Origin: Amycolatopsis marina
GTDB lineage: Bacteria; Actinomycetota; Actinomycetes; Mycobacteriales; Pseudonocardiaceae
Assembly: GCF_900111885.1 (NCBI RefSeq)
Contig: NZ_FOKG01000003.1
Coordinates: 186,001-250,000, forward strand
Length of the DNA: 64,000 bases
Direction of reading: 5' to 3'
Of this stretch, positions 41,571 to 50,066 are shown in pieces. Positions within the stretch are counted from its first letter, which is position 1, and the number at the start of each line of letters is the position of its first letter. A program made the position numbers and the translations under genes. The notes under the pieces were generated by a model. The model ran no database searches. It was not told the DNA's origin and saw nothing but the letters and a program-made list of their open reading frames with translations.

Positions 41571-41689
41571 GCGATCACCTCCATCGGCGATCAGTCACGT
41601 CACCCCCGATCGGGGGTGGTGCGGCACCCCCGGCGGATCGCACGATCCTACTCAAATTGCGTCCCATTCGGACCTCGGGAGAGAACAAC

Positions 41690-43387
41690 ATGGCTTCGAG
41701 CATCCAGGCGTTTCGCGACGCACGTGAGTTCCTGCTGCGTCACCTGGAGGACTACGACACCGCCTACCGGGAGTTCCAGTGGCCGGAACTGGACGAGTTC
41801 AACTGGGCACTGGACTGGTTCGACAGCCTGGCGGTCGCCCCGGACAGCGCCGACCGCGCCGCGCTGTGGATCGTCGAGGAGGACGGGAGCGAGGGTCGCT
41901 GGACGTTCGCCGAGCTCTCCGAGCGTTCCAACAAGGTGGCGAACTGGCTGGCCGGCCTCGGTGTCCGCCGGGGAGACCGGATGGTGCTCATGCTCGGCAA
42001 CCAGGTCGAGCTGTGGGAGACGATGCTCGCGGCGATGAAGCTCGGCGCCGTCGTCATCCCCGCCACCACGCTGCTGGCCCCCGCCGACCTGATCGACCGG
42101 ATCGAGCGTGGCGGCGCGAGGCACGTGGTGGTCGGCTCGTCCGACGCGGGCAAGTTCGACGCGGTACCAGGTGACTACACCCGCGTCGCGGTCGGTGAGC
42201 CCGTGCCGGGCTGGCACAACTACCGCGAGGCTGCCGATCAGGAAGGCGAGTTCCGGCCCGACGGCACGACAAAGGCCACGGATCCGCTGCTGTTGTACTT
42301 CACCTCCGGCACGACGGCCAAGCCGAAACTGGTGGAGCACACACACGCCTCCTACCCGGTCGGTCATTTGTCCACAATGTTCTGGATTGGCCTCGAACCC
42401 GGCGACGTTCACCTGAACATCTCCTCCCCCGGCTGGGCCAAGCACGCGTGGAGCAACGTCTTCTCGCCGTGGAACGCCGGGGCGACCGTGTTCATCCACA
42501 ACTACTCCCGCTTCGACGCCGACCGCCTGCTGTCCGAAATGGACCGATGCGGCATCACCAGTTTCTGCGCGCCGCCGACGGTCTGGCGAATGTTGATCCA
42601 GGCCGACCTGACGAAGCTCAGGACGCCCCCGCGCAAGGTGGTCGGGGCGGGCGAACCGCTCAATCCCGAGGTGATCGAGCAGGTGGAGAAGGCCTGGGGA
42701 ATCAGCATCAGGGACGGGTACGGCCAGACGGAGACCACCGTGCAGGTCGCCAACACCCCTGGTCAGCGGATCAAGCCGGGGTCGATGGGCCGTCCGACGC
42801 CCGGCTACGTGATCGCGCTGGTCGACCCGGCGACCGGGCAGCCGGGGCAGGACGGGGAGATCTGCATCGACCTCTCCCGCAGGCCGCTCGGACTGATGGT
42901 CGGCTATCACGGGGACGACGAGCGCAATGCCGAGGTCATGCGCGACGGTTATTACCACACGGGCGACGTCGGTTCCCGGGACGAGGACGGCTACATCACC
43001 TACGTCGGGCGCACCGACGACGTGTTCAAGGCATCGGACTACCGCATCTCGCCGTTCGAGCTGGAGAGCGTGCTGCTCGAGCACGAGGCCGTGGCCGAGG
43101 CCGCCGTCGTCCCCTCACCCGACCCGGTGCGGCTCGCCGTGCCGAAGGCGTACGTGGTCCTCGCCTCCGGCTGGGCCGAGGACGAGAACACCGCTGCGGC
43201 GATCCTGAACTACGCCAGGGAGCATCTCGCGCCGTACAAGCGCATCCGGCTGCTGGAGTTCACCGACCTGCCCAAGACGATCTCCGGCAAGATCCGCCGC
43301 GTCGAGCTGCGGGCCCGCGAACACGACGAGTCCACAGCCGAGCAGCGCAGCGCACGCGAGTACCGCGACGACCAGTTCCGCTCCTAG
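41690..43387 (+). CDS. AMP-binding acyl-CoA synthetase
   Basis: The 565-residue protein has the A3 motif LLYFTSGTTAKPKLVEHTH, the A5 region DGYGQTETTV, YHTGDVGSRDEDGYITYVGRTDD and the catalytic Lys in PKTISGKIRRVELR. It is of medium-chain or unusual acyl-CoA ligase type; the acid substrate is unknown. GGGAGA precedes the ATG at 41690. It is divergent from the GAF-LuxR regulator. Confidence 0.92.
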   Translation: MASSIQAFRDAREFLLRHLEDYDTAYREFQWPELDEFNWALDWFDSLAVAPDSADRAALWIVEEDGSEGRWTFAELSERSNKVANWLAGLGVRRGDRMVLMLGNQVELWETMLAAMKLGAVVIPATTLLAPADLIDRIERGGARHVVVGSSDAGKFDAVPGDYTRVAVGEPVPGWHNYREAADQEGEFRPDGTTKATDPLLLYFTSGTTAKPKLVEHTHASYPVGHLSTMFWIGLEPGDVHLNISSPGWAKHAWSNVFSPWNAGATVFIHNYSRFDADRLLSEMDRCGITSFCAPPTVWRMLIQADLTKLRTPPRKVVGAGEPLNPEVIEQVEKAWGISIRDGYGQTETTVQVANTPGQRIKPGSMGRPTPGYVIALVDPATGQPGQDGEICIDLSRRPLGLMVGYHGDDERNAEVMRDGYYHTGDVGSRDEDGYITYVGRTDDVFKASDYRISPFELESVLLEHEAVAEAAVVPSPDPVRLAVPKAYVVLASGWAEDENTAAAILNYAREHLAPYKRIRLLEFTDLPKTISGKIRRVELRAREHDESTAEQRSAREYRDDQFRS

Positions 43388-43469
43388 GGAGACCAGGGCC
43401 GCGCCGTTACGTGTGCGGCGGCGCGGCCCGGGTACCCGCTGGTTGGAGACGACCGGCGAGGAGGAGCGC

Positions 43470-44147
43470 ATGCCTGATCCCGGCAGCCACAAGTACGACA
43501 TCAAGCGCACTCGCCTGCGGGACGAGTACGACGCGGGTGAGGCGCCCGACCAGCACGCTGACCGGGCCGCGAACGCGGACCTGCAGCGGGACAATCCGCC
43601 CCGCCCGCTCGGTGACCCCGACCGGGCGGCAGGTCCGCAGGGCACCAGGGGCACGAGCCGGGGCTCCCCCGGCATCGACGACCCGCCACGCCCGCTCTCG
43701 ACCCAGGTCGAGCTGCGCAGTTCGGCGTTCAACGACCACACGCTGATCCCCGACCGATACTCCTACGCGGGCGGCAACATGTCGCCACCGCTGGAGTGGG
43801 GTGGCATTCCGGACGGGACCAGCGAGCTGGTCCTGCTGTGCGAGGACCCGGACGCGCCGAACGGCACGTTCGTGCACTGGGTCGTCACCGGCATCTCCCC
43901 GAGTTCCACGGGCGTGGGCGAAGGCGAGTCGCCTGGCGGTTCCCCCGGCCGAAACGGCTTCGGCGAACTCGGCTGGGGTGGCCCGCAGCCGCCCGTCGGG
44001 GACGAGCCCCACCGCTACTTCTTCCAGCTCTACGCCGTCGACCAGCCACTCGGACTTGTCGAGGCGCCGGGTGCCGAACACGTGCACGCGGCCATGGAGG
44101 GTCATGTGCTGGCCCACGGCAACCTGGTCGGGCTCTTCGCCCGCTGA
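43470..44147 (+). CDS. YbhB/YbcL (PEBP) family protein
   Basis: The 225-residue protein has a long charged N-terminal region (about 1-80) and then the PEBP core (VELRSSAFNDHTLIPDRYSYAGGNMSPPLEW; CEDPDAPNGTFVHWVVTGI; HRYFFQLYAVDQPLGL). The function in bacteria is unclear. GAGGAG lies 3 nt before the ATG at 43470. The phosphoribosyltransferase gene follows at 36 bp. Confidence 0.88.
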   Translation: MPDPGSHKYDIKRTRLRDEYDAGEAPDQHADRAANADLQRDNPPRPLGDPDRAAGPQGTRGTSRGSPGIDDPPRPLSTQVELRSSAFNDHTLIPDRYSYAGGNMSPPLEWGGIPDGTSELVLLCEDPDAPNGTFVHWVVTGISPSSTGVGEGESPGGSPGRNGFGELGWGGPQPPVGDEPHRYFFQLYAVDQPLGLVEAPGAEHVHAAMEGHVLAHGNLVGLFAR

Positions 44148-44182
44148 GCAGGAAACACGGCACACGAGATGGGGTGCATCCC

Positions 44183-44845
44183 ATGACACGCACGACGAGC
44201 AGAGGTCCCGTCTTCGCCGACCGCCGCGAAGCGGGCCGCGATCTGGCCGAGGTACTGCTGCACAGGCAGTGGTCCCAGCCGTTGGTACTCGGGCTGGCGA
44301 GGGGCGGAGTGCCCGTTGCCGCGGAGATAGCCCACCGGCTCGGTGCGGCGCTCGACGTCGTGGTCGCCCGCAAGATCGGCGCGCCGGGGAGGCCGGAACT
44401 GGGCGTCGGCGCCGTCACCGCGGACGGCCCTGCGACGTACGACGACGTGCTCCTGGCCAAGCTCGGGCTCACCCGGCAGCAACTGTTCGACATCTGCGAG
44501 CGGGAGCAGGCGGAGGCGCGCCGGAGGGAGTCGGTGTATCACGCGGACCGTTCGCCGGAGCCCCGCGAGGAACGGGACGTGATCCTGGTCGACGACGGCC
44601 TCGCGACCGGCGCCACCGCCACCGCGGCGCTACGGGCGTTGCGGGAGCAGCAGCCGGCCACCCTCACCCTCGCGGTCCCGGTGTCCTCTTCGCAGGCCGC
44701 CGCCGCGGTGCACGACGAGGCGGACGAGGTGATCTGCCTGTCCCAGCCACACGACTTCCGGGCGGTGGGCCAGTGGTACGGCGACTTCAGCCAGACCACC
44801 GACGAGGAGGTCCTGGCCGCGCTGGGGAAAACGGGGACCCGATGA
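44183..44845 (+). CDS. Phosphoribosyltransferase family protein
   Basis: The 220-residue protein has an RP-binding loop (VILVDDGLATGATATAALRALREQ) and N-terminal LVLGLARGGVPVAAEIAHRLGAALDVVVARKIG. This matches the PRTase type that accompanies erythromycin-esterase-like proteins in many actinobacteria. The enzyme activity is unknown. The Ere-like gene is the next gene, across a composite repeat. Confidence 0.88.
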   Translation: MTRTTSRGPVFADRREAGRDLAEVLLHRQWSQPLVLGLARGGVPVAAEIAHRLGAALDVVVARKIGAPGRPELGVGAVTADGPATYDDVLLAKLGLTRQQLFDICEREQAEARRRESVYHADRSPEPREERDVILVDDGLATGATATAALRALREQQPATLTLAVPVSSSQAAAAVHDEADEVICLSQPHDFRAVGQWYGDFSQTTDEEVLAALGKTGTR

Positions 44846-44872
44846 TCGCCGCATCTCCCGCGCGGCGAATCC

Positions 44873-45037
44873 CGCACTTTCCCGGGAAAGTGCGGTCACC
44901 GCCCGCCCCTCACCTTCCAGGGATGGAGCGTCTGCAAGTACCTCCAAGCAAGATCGACACCTGCACCAACTAACCCCATCCGCACTTTCCCGGGAAAGTG
45001 CGGACCCACCCAAGACGGCACTTTCCCGGGAAAGTGC
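44873..45037. repeat. Composite repeat (B8, A6, B9, B10)
   Basis: B8 (44873-44894), family A arm A6 (about 44925-44974, minus orientation), B9 (44981-45002) and B10 (45018-45037) form a 165-bp block. B8 to B9 centre distance is 108 bp, as in the inverted block at 38752. The spacer between B8 and A6 (GCCCGCCCCTCACCTTCCAG) is the same as in that block on the other strand. It lies between two plus-strand genes. Confidence 0.92.
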
Positions 45038-45068
45038 GGGACGTCCGAACGGCATTGGCGGGGAAAAG

Positions 45069-46382
45069 ATGATCGACGAGACGACCGAGGTTCGCCAGGC
45101 TCGCGAGGACGCGCTGCCGCTGCTGAGCCCGCAGGACCTCGATCCCCTGCTGGAGCGGATCGGGAACGCCAGGTACGTCCTGCTCGGTGAGGCCTCGCAC
45201 GGCACCGCCGAGTTCTACCGCTGGCGCGCGGAGCTGACCAAACGGCTGATCGCCGAACACGGGTTCTCCTTCGTCGCGGTCGAGGGCGACTGGCCGGACT
45301 GCCACCAGCTGCACTGCTGTGTCTCCGGAGTCGCGGGCGTGCCGAACGATCCGGAACAGGTGCTCTGGAGCTTCGGGCGCTGGCCCACCTGGATGTGGGC
45401 GAACCAGGAGGTCGTGGACTTCGCCCGCTGGCTGCGCGAGATGAACAAGACCCGCGAGCAGGATCCGCCGGTCGGCTTCCACGGCCTCGACATGTACAGC
45501 CTGTGGGACTCCCTGCGCGCCATCCTCGACTACCTGCGGGAGCACCACCCCGACGAGGTCGAGACCGCGATGTCGGCGTACCGGTGCTTCCAGCCCTACG
45601 ACGAGGATCCCCAGTCGTACGCGACCTCCACCTCGATGGTGCCCGACGGCTGCCAGGACGAGGTGACCGCGTTGCTGGCCGACCTGCGCGACCGCGCCAG
45701 CCTCAGCGCCACTCCCGGTCTCGGTCCGGCCTTTGTCGCCGAGCAGAACGCTGCGGTCGTGGTGGACGCCGAACGCTACTACCGGGAGATGATCCATGGC
45801 GGACCTCGGGCCTGGAACATCCGGGACATGCACATGGCGGACACCCTGGACCGGCTGACCGAGGCTTACGGGCCCGAGTCCAAGGCGATCGTGTGGGCAC
45901 ACAACACCCACATCGGCGATGCGCGGGCCACGGACATGGCCGAGGCGGACATGCTCAACCTCGGCCAACTGGTGCGTCAGCGGCACGAGCGCGACGGGGT
46001 GGTCGCGGTCGGGTTCGGCACACACAGTGGCAGTGTGATCGGCTCCCCGCGCTGGGGCGGACCGGTGCGCAGGGTGTCCGTGCCTCCGGCAAGACAGGAC
46101 AGCACGGAGGGACTGCTCAACGAGGCCGTGCCGGACCGGGACAGTCTGTTCGTGTTCGAGCCGGACGCCCCGTCCGCGTGGGCCGAGCGAGTACGCGGGC
46201 ACCGGGCGATCGGCGTGGTGTACGACCCGCGGCGAGCGCGGACCGGCGGTTACGTCCCCACGGTGCTCTCGGCGCGGTACGACGCGTTCGTGCACTGCGA
46301 CAGAAGCACGGCGCTGGTGCCCTTACATCCCTGGGAGCCCGAGGCCCACGGCGAGGCGGAGACATACCCGAGCGGGTTGTAA
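45069..46382 (+). CDS. Erythromycin esterase-like hydrolase
   Basis: The 437-residue protein has Ere signatures: VLLGEASHGTAEFYRWR, FSFVAVEGDWPDC, GFHGLDMYSLWDSL and AIVWAHNTHIGDARATDM, with the His and Glu residues expected. Family members open macrolide rings or act on other substrates; actinobacterial ones next to PRTase genes are usually of unknown role. The ATG lies 31 bp after a palindrome. Confidence 0.9.
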   Translation: MIDETTEVRQAREDALPLLSPQDLDPLLERIGNARYVLLGEASHGTAEFYRWRAELTKRLIAEHGFSFVAVEGDWPDCHQLHCCVSGVAGVPNDPEQVLWSFGRWPTWMWANQEVVDFARWLREMNKTREQDPPVGFHGLDMYSLWDSLRAILDYLREHHPDEVETAMSAYRCFQPYDEDPQSYATSTSMVPDGCQDEVTALLADLRDRASLSATPGLGPAFVAEQNAAVVVDAERYYREMIHGGPRAWNIRDMHMADTLDRLTEAYGPESKAIVWAHNTHIGDARATDMAEADMLNLGQLVRQRHERDGVVAVGFGTHSGSVIGSPRWGGPVRRVSVPPARQDSTEGLLNEAVPDRDSLFVFEPDAPSAWAERVRGHRAIGVVYDPRRARTGGYVPTVLSARYDAFVHCDRSTALVPLHPWEPEAHGEAETYPSGL

Positions 46383-46453
46383 CGCTACGCTGCGGTATGT
46401 GTTCGTCCGGTTCTGTTTCCGTTCTGTTCTAGGATTAATCGGCTTTCGCGATT

Positions 46454-47494
46454 ATGCTCAGGAACGGGTCCGCGTGGGGGCGCGGCGACGTCCGACTGCC
46501 ACGCGGGGTGCCTGTGAACGCTGAGGGGGAACATCGGCGGGGCTCAGCAGAGCCACGTCCGCTGATTGACGACGACCTGCCGCTCGTAGCGGAGCGGGTT
46601 TCGATCGATGACTCGGTGCAGCAGGCCGCGCGTCCACCAGAGCCGGAACGCGAACGAGCAAGCAAGGCACCGGTCGTCTCGGTGGCCGGGGTGCTCGCGC
46701 TCGTGCTCAGCGTCGTGTTCCTGATCAGCTCGGTCGGCGGCGATCCGGACGACACGAGCGCAGAGGCAGCCGCACCGGTGGGCGTGACCGGCGCGAACCC
46801 GGAGGACGGTGCCCGGGTGGCCGAGCTCCTGGCCGCGGGCAGGACCCTGCCGAGGGTGCGGTGCGACCTGCCGGAACTCGGCGGCGAGCGGGAAGCACTG
46901 CGTGCCTTCTACCTGGCCGAGATCGAGTGCCTCGAGCAGGCCTGGCGCCCGGTGGTCGAGGAGGCGGACAGGCCGTTCACCCGAGTGGGCCTCACGTTGT
47001 CCGACGACGCGATCACCAAGTGCGGGCTGCTCCCACCCTCGACGAAGGTCACCGCGCTGTACTGCGGGGCGGACGAGATGATCTATCTGCCGATCACCAG
47101 GGTGCTCGACGGTCTCGACCTCGACCGCTCCGCGCACCTGGCGACGCTGGCCCACGAGTACGGCCACCACGTGCAGCGCATGACCGGGATCATGGACCGC
47201 GTGAACGCCGAACTGGGCACCTTCGAGGCTGGCAGCGACGGCGATCTCGCACTGGGCCGCCGGTTCGAACTGCAGGCAAACTGCTTCGCGGGCCTGTTCC
47301 TCGAAAGCGCGGCGGGACGCGGCTCGATCAGCGGGGCCGACGCACGGGCGGCCGTCGAGGACTTCCACAACTGGGCCGACAGCAGCACCCACGGCACCAG
47401 GGAGAACCAGGCCGACTGGGCCCGCAAGGGCTTCGAGGAAGGCACAACCGCGGCCTGCGACACCCGCTCCGCGGCCCCGGCCGAAGTCGGCTGA
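46454..47494 (+). CDS. Neutral zinc metallopeptidase (YpfJ-like)
   Basis: The protein of about 346 residues has one N-terminal membrane segment (APVVSVAGVLALVLSVVFLISSVG) and a metallopeptidase domain with the zinc motif HEYGHHVQ. The third ligand Glu falls in RFELQANCFAGLFLESAAG. Membrane-anchored, active site outside. The start is uncertain (ATG 46454 or GTG 46514). Cysteines (VRCDLP, IECLEQ, KCGLL, YCGAD) could make disulphides. Confidence 0.85.
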   Translation: MLRNGSAWGRGDVRLPRGVPVNAEGEHRRGSAEPRPLIDDDLPLVAERVSIDDSVQQAARPPEPERERASKAPVVSVAGVLALVLSVVFLISSVGGDPDDTSAEAAAPVGVTGANPEDGARVAELLAAGRTLPRVRCDLPELGGEREALRAFYLAEIECLEQAWRPVVEEADRPFTRVGLTLSDDAITKCGLLPPSTKVTALYCGADEMIYLPITRVLDGLDLDRSAHLATLAHEYGHHVQRMTGIMDRVNAELGTFEAGSDGDLALGRRFELQANCFAGLFLESAAGRGSISGADARAAVEDFHNWADSSTHGTRENQADWARKGFEEGTTAACDTRSAAPAEVG

Positions 47495-47503
47495 ACGCCC
47501 GAG

Positions 47504-47746
47504 TCACTGGCGGTAGGACTCGACCTCGTCCACCGGGCGAACGGCCGGTTCCGGGGCGCTGTCCGGGAAGTCGTCCTGTGCCCGGCGCTGGCGCAGCAGG
47601 TCCCAGCACTGATCAAGACGCTCTTCCAGGTGCCGCAGACGCTGGGTGTCCGATTCGCTCAATCCGCTACCGACAGCCCGCGAACGCAGTTCGCGCTCCT
47701 CGTCCACCAGCTCATCGATGCGGCCGAAGATGTCGTCGTCAGCCAT
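47504..47746 (-). CDS. DUF2630 family protein
   Basis: The 80-residue coiled-coil protein MADDDIFGRIDELVDEERELR...HLEERLDQCWDLLRQRRA matches DUF2630. Function unknown. It is convergent with the metallopeptidase gene (9-bp gap). Confidence 0.88.
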   Translation of the reverse strand: MADDDIFGRIDELVDEERELRSRAVGSGLSESDTQRLRHLEERLDQCWDLLRQRRAQDDFPDSAPEPAVRPVDEVESYRQ

Positions 47747-47816
47747 GTTTCCCACGGTACCGGCGCACCCATGCGCCAGCGACCTGACGAAAGACCGTCC
47801 GGGCGGCAGACCCGAC

Positions 47817-48515
47817 TCAGCGGGACCTGGCGACGCGCTGGGGAGCATCATCGGCGATCTCCTCAGTCCTGGAGCTGCTGACCCGCCCGTCCGGTTGCAC
47901 GAACAGGACCGAGAGACCGAGGTCCGTAAGGCTGGACGACGTGCTGTCGACGAGGTGCCGGTAAGCGGCCACATCAGGTAGTGCCAGGGCCGTCTCGTGT
48001 GCACCGCGGTCGTGGGTGTCGCGGGCCTGCATCGCGTCCAGCAGCGCGGTGGCATATCGCTGCCGGACCCTCGCCGGTTCGGGATCCGCCCCGGGCGCGC
48101 CGATGATCCGCACGAGGAGTGTCCGGCCCGCACGAGACGCGCACACGTGGCCGGACTCGCGCCGTGCCGCCCATCCGTCCGCGCCGAGGCAACGGACGAT
48201 GGCCGTCCGCACCTCCGCCTCCGACAACCAGTCAGCAGCCGGACCTACGGGCTCCGCATACGCTCCGAGGTCCAGCACTCCCCTGGTGAAGACGACCTGC
48301 TCACCAATCTGATCCACCGTCTCCACGTGCCAGCCCGCGGCACGCCAGGACTGGGACTGGGGCTTCGAGTCGTTGGCCCACCACGCTCGATGCGAGCGCG
48401 ACGCGGCCGGCAGCGGGCCGACGAACTGCTCGATCTCGGCGAAGGTCATCCGCACCTCGGCGATGTCGTCCCGCATCCCGGCGAGGTAGTCGCGCAGGGG
48501 GTCGTACTTCGCCAT
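47817..48515 (-). CDS. DUF7662-like N-domain protein
   Basis: The 232-residue protein begins KYDPLRDYLAGMRDD and continues LPAASRSHRAWWANDSKPQSQSWRAAGWHVETVD, a pattern found in a family of small domains of unknown function. The C-terminal part is unrelated. GAGGAG precedes the ATG. No partner gene is apparent. Confidence 0.75.
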   Translation of the reverse strand: MAKYDPLRDYLAGMRDDIAEVRMTFAEIEQFVGPLPAASRSHRAWWANDSKPQSQSWRAAGWHVETVDQIGEQVVFTRGVLDLGAYAEPVGPAADWLSEAEVRTAIVRCLGADGWAARRESGHVCASRAGRTLLVRIIGAPGADPEPARVRQRYATALLDAMQARDTHDRGAHETALALPDVAAYRHLVDSTSSSLTDLGLSVLFVQPDGRVSSSRTEEIADDAPQRVARSR

Positions 48516-48589
48516 GTCGCACTCCTCACGCGGCTCGGGTGCCGGATCTCGGCGGCCGCCCCAGCATCATCGGCCCGCGATCGCGGGTG

Positions 48590-49378
48590 TTACTCCGGCA
48601 CGCGGCCGAACAGCGTCGTCACCCGTACGTGCTCGACGTACGGCCGGTGTCGCTCCAGCTCGGCACGAACCTTGTCCGCGAAAACAGTCCGTTGCTCCGG
48701 CGCGGGCAGCTGCTCGACGGACATCGCCGAGTAGACACCGCCGATGATCTCGTCGAGGTCGAGTTCGCCCGCGTACTCGACGCTCGTCCCGGTCACCGCG
48801 TATCCCGAAGCCACGAGGCTTTCTGTGTACCGCTGCCTGCTGGACTCGTCGGTGCCGCAGGTGTGAGTGAGTGTCGTGTCGAGCCAGTCCTCCAGAACCG
48901 ACCGCAATGCCTGGGACCACGGTGCGTCCTGCAGCCACAGCGGCGTCCCGTTCGACACGACGGCCACGCCGCCGCCCGCACGCAACCACGTGCCAAGCGT
49001 GCGGAACAGCGCATCGTGGTCCATCCAGTGCAGGGCCTGGCCGATGGTGACCGCGCCGATCGGCCTGCCCAGCAGCTGCCCCAGGGCGGGCAGATCGGTG
49101 TCGGAGCCGAGCAGCCAGCCCACATTGCCGACACCGCGCTCGATTGCCGCACTCCTGGCCCGGTGCAGCATGTCGGGTTCGGGGTCGATGCCGAGGACAT
49201 GCCCCACCCGCTCCGCGAGGGGCAACGTGAGCTGCCCCGTGCCGCAGCCGAGGTCGAGCGCGAGATCGTCGCGGTTCAAGCCGAACTTGCGGACGATCGC
49301 ATCGGGTACGGCGTCGGGGTAGCCGCGTCTGTACCGCTGGTAGAAGTCGCTGATCTCGCCACCGAAACCGAGTCCCAT
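48590..49378 (-). CDS. Class I SAM-dependent methyltransferase
   Basis: The protein of about 262 residues has LGFGGEISDFYQRYRRGYPD, SAM motif LALDLGCGTGQLTLPLAERV and ALHWMDHDALFRTL. It resembles actinobacterial small-molecule methyltransferases; the substrate is unknown. The ATG at 49378 places the FGGE motif at the N-terminus as in relatives; the earlier GTG at 49414 is possible. Confidence 0.85.
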   Translation of the reverse strand: MGLGFGGEISDFYQRYRRGYPDAVPDAIVRKFGLNRDDLALDLGCGTGQLTLPLAERVGHVLGIDPEPDMLHRARSAAIERGVGNVGWLLGSDTDLPALGQLLGRPIGAVTIGQALHWMDHDALFRTLGTWLRAGGGVAVVSNGTPLWLQDAPWSQALRSVLEDWLDTTLTHTCGTDESSRQRYTESLVASGYAVTGTSVEYAGELDLDEIIGGVYSAMSVEQLPAPEQRTVFADKVRAELERHRPYVEHVRVTTLFGRVPE

Positions 49379-49442
49379 CAGCTCAGTGTCGGCTCGGAAC
49401 GCCCCCTCGACCACCGTTTTCGCTCGTAGCGTGGTCCACCGC

Positions 49443-50066
49443 TCAGGCGTGGCCCTGCGATTCGGCGAGGAGCTGTTCGAACGGCGTCGGCTCGGCTGGT
49501 CCGTCGTTCCGGCGAGTCCGGCCCGCGGCCAGTGCGGCGAGTTCTTCGGCCGCCCTGTCGATCCTGGTGGTGAGTTCGCTGCCGCCGGTGCCGGAGGAGC
49601 CCCAGTCCGGCGACGCGGCGTACACCGCGGTGGGCACGACGACGGCTCGGAGATAGGCGAACATCGGCCGCAGGGCGTGCTCCAGCGCCAGCGAGTGCCG
49701 CGGAGTGCCGCCGGTGGCCGCGGCGAGCACCGGCAGGCCGGTCAGCGAGTCCGGATCGAGGACATCGAAGAACGTCTTGAACAACCCGCTGTAGGAGGCG
49801 TTGAAGACCGGCGTCACCGCGATCAGTCCGTCGGCACCTGTCACCGCGTCGATCGCGGGGCCGAGCTTGCCCGTCGGTACCCCGGTCAGCAGGTTGTTCG
49901 CCAGGTCGTGGGCGTGCTCCCGGAGTTCGATCACCTCGACCTCGGCCTCTTCGCCGTGCTCGACGAGGGCCCGCCTTGTCGCCGCGGTGAGCCGGTCGGC
50001 CAGCAGCCGCGTGGACGACGGCTGGCTCAACCCGGCGGAGACGACGGTCAGCTTGCGCGTACTCAT
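49443..50066 (-). CDS. NADPH-dependent FMN reductase (CE1759-type)
   Basis: The 207-residue flavodoxin-like protein (LTVVSAGLSQPSSTRLLADRL; TPVFNASYSGLFKTFFDVLDPDSLTGLPVLAAATGG) matches FMN reductases that partner a luciferase-like monooxygenase. Its ATG overlaps the LLM gene stop (4 bp). It supplies reduced FMN. Confidence 0.92.
   Translation of the reverse strand: MSTRKLTVVSAGLSQPSSTRLLADRLTAATRRALVEHGEEAEVEVIELREHAHDLANNLLTGVPTGKLGPAIDAVTGADGLIAVTPVFNASYSGLFKTFFDVLDPDSLTGLPVLAAATGGTPRHSLALEHALRPMFAYLRAVVVPTAVYAASPDWGSSGTGGSELTTRIDRAAEELAALAAGRTRRNDGPAEPTPFEQLLAESQGHA

Noticed and set aside
26031..45037. Repeat blocks considered as insertion sequences
   Set aside because: No transposase ORF, no flanking target duplications that can be seen, and block length is only 110-165 bp; non-autonomous elements remain possible and are reported as findings.
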